This document shows positions 58,101 to 64,000 of a stretch of DNA of 64,000 nt, one piece after another; the first letter of the stretch is position 1, and each line of letters opens with the position of its first letter. The translations under genes were made by a program, and so were the position numbers. The stretch lies in assembly GCA_009809945.1 (NCBI GenBank), contig WTPW01000595.1, forward strand, positions 97,096 to 161,095. Direction: 5' to 3'. The DNA is from Gigaspora margarita (lineage: Eukaryota > Glomeromycota > Glomeromycetes > Diversisporales > Gigasporaceae). The notes below the pieces were generated by a model. It was given only the letters and a program-made list of their open reading frames with translations, made no database searches and had not been told where the DNA came from.

Positions 58101-60420
58101 AGTGAAAGATCTATTAGTGAATCAGATATAGTAGCCTTGGAGAAATTGTAAAAAAGTAATCTAGATTGTTTAATTTTTTTAAAGCAAGAGAAAGAAATCT
58201 AGAAATAGCACTTACAGAAGATATTATTACTTCAGCAAAGTCTTCATCTATGATTAGAAGCCTTTTGTTACCTAAGAGCTTCTATCGATCATACAAGCAC
58301 ATAAACAATCTAAATTTAGCCTATATAGGTCAATTAATTAATTTTGAAGGGAAAGTTTTGATTACCTGGCAACAGTTAAAAAAAGTCTTAGGCCTTCCAC
58401 TTTGAGGAAAGAGAGCTTACTAGTTTGCAGAACTAAAAAAAAATAATCATAAACCCAACTACAAGAGATGTTGTAGCAAATCTTAATATACTAAACCTAA
58501 TGCACTAGCATTGGAACTCAGAACAGTTTCTATCTCAAAGAACCAAAGAGTAAAAGATTGAGTTGTATATAATTCTAACCTTTAAAGCAACCAGAATTTT
58601 GGTCAAATAACTCAAAAAGAAAAAAAAGATTTGTTAGTTAAGTATTGGTATTACAATCCACTTTAAGATATAAACAATATTTGTATTTCCAAATATGAGG
58701 TTGCCAAATAGATATAGAAAAAGGAAATGATATACATGCAAGATGGATCAAGAAGGAAGATATCATAGGAGTTCTCTCTAGACCCTATAGGGAAAAAAAA
58801 TGAAAAATTTATAATAACCTCAGATATGGTTCCTGGTATAAGAAAAAAGAGAAAATTAATTAACATAGAGCTAGAAGAGCAAGTTTTCAGTAGTGTTAAA
58901 ATAGTAAATAGTATTGAAATAGAGTTAATTTTAAATGAGAAGCTGGAGAGTAAAACAGAATATCTTCTAGTAAATGGTCTTAGAAAAAATTTAGATAGAA
59001 ATTATAGTAGTTTCATTTTTTATACAGATGGTTCTTTGGTAAAAAATATGGGTAGTAACAGACCTTTGTGTATAATAGAAGCAGTTGAGTAATATGGAGA
59101 TTAAAACTTTGGATACAATGTCAATTAGAATATCACAATGGGCATTATTGACAAAAGCGAAGCTAGTAGCAATATGGACTATGCTCTTAACAATTCCAAC
59201 CTCATCAGAAGCTATAGTGTACACAGATAGTAAGGTAGCGATCTGTGCAATTGAAGCAGGTTTTTCTCTTGAACTAGCAAGCAAGACACAAAAGAGGCCT
59301 AATTTTTTTGGCAGAAAAAATCATAGACTTGATTAAAATAAAAGATATTACCCTAAAGTTTAACAAGGTCAAGGGTCATAGTAATAATAAGTGGAATGAT
59401 TTTGCAGATAAACTTGCAAAAAAAGGCTGTACAGCATTAGAGAAAATTCAGGTAGATGTAGAAAAAAGTTCAAGATTTCAAAGTGTTCTATATTGGAAAA
59501 ATTGGTTAGTGGACCCTTTTGAGCTTTCATAAAAACACTAAACAATATGTATATAGGTGCTAAATGGCGACAATTACAAATAGTGTTTAGTATAGTACAA
59601 GACAATAGATACAATAACGAAACTATTATTTTTCTGGAAGAAGCTTAAGAAGATAACTGGAGTGTGAGGCACAATAGTTAGAAAAAGTAAGAAAGCATGT
59701 TTTATTATTAAGTATACATCAGAAAATCTTCTTCTTATTGACTCACTAAATAAAAGAAAATGTATCTTTATGAGGGCCAAAATTGTCTATTTTGTAATGC
59801 AAATATAAAGGAAGTGCATGAACATTTAGCAAAATATGTAAGTTATGAAACCTCATGATGGAGTATTCCATCAGTAGCTGCAGAGATTGCCTGGAATAAT
59901 TTGTCAAAGATGTTTAGAAAAGCTATTCAAGCAGAATTTGGCACAACTAGTTTTTGGAAAAGAATACGAGGAAATTGTTAGTACACAAATAGGTCTAACC
60001 AAGAGTTTGTTTTGTTACAAAGCCCAGAAAAGAATTCAAAGGCAGTTCCATTCCAACAAACTAACAAATCAAATTATTGGATATTTTAAATATAGTCTGG
60101 AATAGTTTTTCAAAATAATCTGAAAAGATTATTGTTAGACGGTAAATAAATGGAAGAAAGAAATGGGTTTCATGTAAAGATATACAGAAAAAGAAAACTA
60201 GTTGTATAGTGGAAAAAAGAAGTATAAAGAAAAGAAAGTAATAGAGGGACTAAAGGAAAAAAATGAAAAGCAAAAGGAAAAGGTTTTGGACAAATATAAA
60301 GAAATAAAAATGTTGGTAGAAGAAGGGATGTTAGGCTTTATTGAGAGAAACAAAAAGCCCTTTTGGTATAGTTACTAATGAGTCATTACCAAAATCTGGT
60401 TTATTAGAAAACAGTGTGAC
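55143..60420 (+). pseudogene. LINE ORF2: endonuclease, RT, RNase H
   Basis: Endonuclease part: EEDIDIIGIAKTNIT at 55210-55260, where the family's catalytic Glu (ETN) is Lys; IIENFNYVLNQ near 55545, where the usual DFN has lost its Asp; SDHNAVIA near 55815 is kept. RT part: RPITFLKTFKK near 56940, a DIQKAFN-like QDIQKAFNS near 57150, and YTDDTTWVA at 57471-57497 as the catalytic box. RNase H: FYTDGSL at 59017, AKLVAIW near 59160 where the family's Glu (AEL) is Lys, IVYTDSKVAI near 59215, and KVKGHSNNKWNDFADKLAKK near 59370. A basic C-terminal part ends about 60420. Many stops and frameshifts. Confidence 0.8.
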
Positions 60421-60586
60421 AGAGTACACTTAGATCCTTTTTAGCAAACTGAGCAGTGTTAGGCTTATAAGAGATAGAACTGAGTATTTTGTAAAATTTT
60501 TTTAATATAGTATTCTTTTGTTACTCACAAGTTTCTAGCAGACTCATCAATAATTAAAAAAAATATATATATATATATATTAATTC

Positions 60587-61005
60587 ATATGAGTTGGGGT
60601 TCTATAATCTAGTTGTCTAGATGCTCAACCAATAGCCAAGACCTCTAGTTCAAATCCTACTAGAAGTAGTTTTTAGAAATATTTGGAAGCAAGCCCTGTG
60701 GAAGTCCATGCAAAATAAAATTTGGTTTAGGAATTTCTGGAAGGATATCTATTGTGGAGAGTTGGTACTACATGTGATAGCATCACAGAAGGTTCAGTTA
60801 TGTGAAAGTTGCACATATAAATCCTTGCTGAGGAAATACAAAGTGGTACCAACAACCCTAGAGCAGTCTTAGGATCTTGATTGAGAGAGTAACATAACTG
60901 TAACATGAACTGGAGTAGTGAAAAGTGGCAAAGACAAAGGGATCTATAATAAAGAATTGGTCTTAACCAGATAAGGAACACCTCTGGCATCAGAACCAAA
61001 CTTAA
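60587..61005 (+). mobile_element. tRNA-headed SINE candidate 2
   Basis: A tRNA-like head directly follows the LINE tail: GTTGGGGTTCTATAATCTAG (A-box region) and CTAGTTCAAATCCTACTAG, which contains a perfect B-box GTTCAAATCC. The body (TTGGAAGCAAGCCCTGTGG ...) runs to about 61005. Its position after the LINE tail could reflect insertion into, or LINE-driven mobilisation beside, the A-rich end. Confidence 0.55.
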
Positions 61006-61010
61006 ATTAA

Positions 61011-61662
61011 AAGAAAGCTACTACTATAGAGGCAGATTTGTGAATTGGGAATATGAACAAATGATAAATTATCTGATAAGAAGTACAATAATAAAATAAA
61101 GTTCTATAGCCTAACCATTAGTAGAACACCAACTGCTTTACAAGTAAGTTAGAAGTAGTACAAAAATCTATTATATAATCTAGTTAGAAATAGCTATATC
61201 ACAGTTATACAATATAGCTAGCACTTACCTACCTTTAGGGAAGTATCTGCTAACCAATCTGGATAGCATATTTGCAGTAATATACAATAGACTACTAAGA
61301 GTTGTCAAGCAAAGCATTGTATCTGCTAGCATATAGATAATCTCAGGACACCAAAGTTTAGAAAGTAACCATAAGATTACAATTATCTGGGCAAGGCCCT
61401 TTACCTACTTGGAAGTATAGGATTTGCAATATGAGAGAAGTAGAAAATATAGTAAGTTAGTGGAATAACAAAATAGAAAGTAGTACCAAAAATTCATATT
61501 GTACAAAAGGTGGGGTATAGTAAATTTAGATTACAAATAGTCAAGAATATCTAAGTCTATTGTCTTAAAATATAGTATAATACTGTATTATATAATATAT
61601 ACAAATATATACTTAATTAAAGTTATTAAGGCACAACCTTACCTTAAAAAAAAATGTATATA
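61011..61662. other. AT-rich relic DNA, nothing recognised
   Basis: CpG-free sequence with no frame of convincing content and no clear terminal repeats. Confidence 0.5.
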
Positions 61663-62628
61663 TATATAAGATAAATATGCCTAATTTGGTACAGTGCTTA
61701 ATTCGGTGCACTAATGATATCTTACGAACTGTTAATCAGAATCACATAATTTTGATACTATTTGATTTGTCTCATTGAGATGAATTGATGGTACTAAAAT
61801 TATGTGATTCTGACTGATAGTTCACAAGATATTTTCATTTAACCAAAATAATCTACTTATAAATAATTTTTTAAAATTAGCATAAAATCATAAATAAATT
61901 TTAATAGTCCAGTTCATTTTTGACGATTTTACTACCAAAATAACCAAATTGAAGAGACAATTCCAATGAGCCCAAAATCATTAAAATCCAATCACGGGAT
62001 CACAATATCATTAAGATTTTCATATTACAATTTGAATAAAAATTAATTAGTTTAACTAATCTAATTTTTATCAAAATAATAAGAAAATCTTTAATAATTT
62101 TGTGATTTCATGATTAGATTTTAATAATTTTGGGCTTGTTGGAATTGTCTCTTCAAGGCAGCTAGTTTGGTAGTAAAATCATCAAAAATGTACCAGTCAG
62201 TTAAAGGTTATCGATAATTTTATATTAATTTCAAATTTTGCTTTACACAGGTTATTTTGATTAAATGATAATATCTTGTAAACAATTGATTATAATCATA
62301 TATTTTTAGTACTATCTAACTCATCTCATCATAACGAATCAAATAGTACCAAAATTTTATAATTTGGATCAATAGTTTACAAGATATTATTAGAGATTTT
62401 AAGTGTACCAAATTAGGCACTGCACCAAAATTTAACTATGTTTTAAGATAATTATTAAAATGTGATATTTCATGATTAAGTGAACAGATTTGGGTGATTT
62501 TGGTATCATTTGTTTATCTTGATGAGATGAATCGAATAGTACCAAAATCATCAGATTCTGATTGATATATCATGTGGTATTCATCATAAAACTTAGGTAC
62601 GCCAAATTAGGGATATCTATCTTATATA
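61663..62628. mobile_element. 966-bp palindromic element made of nested palindromes
   Basis: The outer ends TATATAAGATAAATATGCC then TAATTTGGTAC and their inverse (GTACGCCAAATTAGGGATAT, CTATCTTATATA) close the unit. Within, AATCAGAATCACATAATTTT at 61736 pairs with AAAATTATGTGATTCTGACT at 61796, forming a palindrome of about 110 bp. Similar palindromes lie near 62266-62390 and 62470-62580. A longer central pair (61915-62000 with 62105-62190) includes GAAGAGACAATTCCAATGAG. No coding. Confidence 0.75.
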
Positions 62629-62936
62629 GGGCATTTGTAGTAGAAAGAGCTGATACTGGTTTATATACAATTTTGAAAAATCATGTTTGTTTTGTTCAGT
62701 CTAATCCAGGTTAATCAAAATTTTATGATTTGATTGGCTAGTTGTATCATGCAATTCATGATATACAAAACTCCAAAGAAATTTTTTTTAAATATTTCAA
62801 TTTTTTATTATACAAATTAATTTCTATTTATAATTGAAAATAAAGTTTGTATTAAAATTTATTTAAATATAACAAAAACTCAATTTTTATTTTTGGGCAG
62901 TATTAGCTCTTTCTATTGCAAAAACCTATATATTAA

Positions 62937-63445
62937 TTCATGATTTATCTAAAAACTAGTAAAAAAACATAGTAAACAGTGAAGATATATTTACTATATA
63001 TTTTTTGCTTTTTTTGAAATTTAGAGTTTTCCAAAAAACAACCCAATTTTCTACTAAGTAAACATTTCTTTTAAATTAGGTAAAAGTTATAAAGGAGAAA
63101 TTCTGGTCATAATAGTAGTTAAATTATTAAAATTGGACTACTGGATCACAAAATATGAATATTTTTTGTCTTCATGATTATATGTTTACTTTTTTGTTTA
63201 TACTATATAGTTACAAAGACAAAAATGCTTATATCTTATAATTTACTAAACCAATTTAATAATTTAACTACTATTATAACTAGAATTTTCTTTTTTACAA
63301 CTTTTACTTAATTCAAAAAGATTTTTACTTAGTAGAAAAGTATTTGATTTTTGGAAAACTTCAGATTTTAAAAAAAGACAAAAAACAATAGTTAATTTTC
63401 CCATGAGTTATTATATTGTTTTACTAGTTCTTAGACAGATTAGAA
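62937..63445. mobile_element. 509-bp palindrome, second copy of the TTAA family
   Basis: TTAA at 62933-62936 and 63446-63449. The left end TTCATGATTTATCTAAAAAC and inner TTTTCTACTAAGTAAACATT match the copy at 12974-13477 in inverted orientation. The palindrome arms are more diverged than in that copy, mostly by CpG-to-TpG/CpA type changes, so this copy seems older or more methylated. Confidence 0.82.
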
Positions 63446-63539
63446 TTAAATTATATATAGTATATAATATAAGAATTGCTATTTGCACTATGGATTTTTG
63501 CTATTTGCACCATGATACAATATAGATTACCTCAATTTT

Positions 63540-63820
63540 CATCAGCAAATTTATAATAGCGTAATCTTACGTAAGATATTACAAACCGTAATATAAGCAA
63601 AATATTACGTAATATATTTCGAAATATTTCGAATTATCAAATTTTCAAAATATTACGAAAGTAATTTCGAAATATTTTGAAATAGGTTAACGAAATATTT
63701 CGATCCCTTTCAAAATAATTTAGGACTAGGAAACCAAGCTGGATCAGGATCAGTAGGTCTGTAACCTGGATCGCGCATTAGACTGATTTTTCGAAATAAT
63801 TCGAAATAATTCGATGATAT
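63540..63820. repeat. TTTCGAAATATTTCGAA palindromic repeat cluster
   Basis: AAATATTTCGAAATATTTCG and AATAATTCGAAATAATTCG recur in both strands; the arms TAATATTACG/CGTAATATT add further self-complementarity. It is CpG-rich compared with the preceding 15 kb. Confidence 0.65.
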
Positions 63821-63869
63821 TCAAATTCTGTACTACAAGATCAGATTAGATCTTTTGTTTATAATTAGA

Positions 63870-64000
63870 TCTTCTATTTTTTTTCTTTCACTTTTTTATT
63901 TTTATTTCGTTTCATTTTTTATTTTTGTTTCATTTTTTGTTTTCGTTTCATTTTTTTGTTTTCATTTTTTTTTTAATTTTTTTTTAATTATTTTTTATTT
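63870..64000. repeat. low-complexity TTTCATTTTTTATTTTCG repeat
   Basis: GTTTCATTTTTTATTTT-type units repeat up to the window edge. Confidence 0.8.

Larger units (their letters stand above)
52990..60584 (+). mobile_element. decayed LINE (non-LTR retrotransposon)
   Basis: The order ORF1, endonuclease, reverse transcriptase, RNase H and an A/TA-rich tail (60558-60582) on the plus strand defines a non-LTR element of about 7.6 kb. A downstream RNase H fits the I/Tad1 group, the usual one in fungi. It carries many stops and frameshifts, several catalytic substitutions, and a TTAA-flanked MITE between ORF1 and ORF2. The exact 5' end is unclear; no target duplication was found. It is not active. Confidence 0.82.

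Overview
This 64 kb window is nuclear DNA of a filamentous fungus, most probably an arbuscular mycorrhizal fungus of the Rhizophagus type. It is very AT-rich, its genes have short GT-AG introns, and it holds several repeat and ORF families that I recognise from memory as multicopy in Rhizophagus (a zinc-knuckle ORF, a large ORF with an ISGDGRNVG motif, BED/hAT transposases, a LINE whose RT box reads YTDDTTW, and an S41 peptidase). No database search was possible.

Only three loci look like intact host genes: (1) a secreted S41 (CPAF-like) peptidase gene of five exons at 19678-22704 (+); (2) a cytochrome P450 gene of four exons at 34861-36670 (-), predicted 528 aa with all signature motifs; (3) a small gene of two exons at 45658-46029 (-) encoding a 101-aa secreted precursor with Kex2-type sites and a C-terminal six-cysteine domain. 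Loci 1 and 3 share the same decamer, TATAAAAAGG, about 45-65 bp before the start codon.

The rest is a graveyard of mobile DNA. Region by region: 1-1.14 kb complex minisatellite; 1.7-8.1 kb a decayed island of Lys/Asn-rich coiled-coil ORFs, a pair of paralogous ORFs and an Mrr-like nuclease remnant, of unknown (possibly virus-like or plasmid-like) origin; 9.4-10.1 kb a broken zinc-knuckle ORF; 11.1-15.3 kb a multicopy pseudogene split by three different non-autonomous elements; 17.4-19.0 kb a broken hAT transposase; 19.6-22.7 kb the S41 gene, whose third intron holds two MITE-like elements; 23.6-26.8 kb a fossil LTR element inserted in a palindromic MITE; 27.6-34.7 kb clustered MITEs and a 1.4-kb hAT derivative; 34.9-36.7 kb the P450; 37.5-44.3 kb repeats, a TIR element and a hAT relic; 45.7-46.1 kb the peptide gene; 48-61 kb a CpG-poor, AT-rich block with SINE-like heads, nested MITEs and a decayed LINE; 61.7-63.8 kb large palindromic elements.

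The clearest structural results are target-site duplications read directly from sequence: a 9-bp TSD (Mutator type), three TTAA-flanked elements of 504-509 bp (piggyBac/Kolobok type), several TA-flanked pogo-type elements, and two perfect 8-bp hAT TSDs. The biological observation most worth following is the cysteine-rich Kex2-processed peptide. The most unusual DNA structure is the pair of near-complete 0.5-kb palindromes at 13.0 and 63.2 kb.
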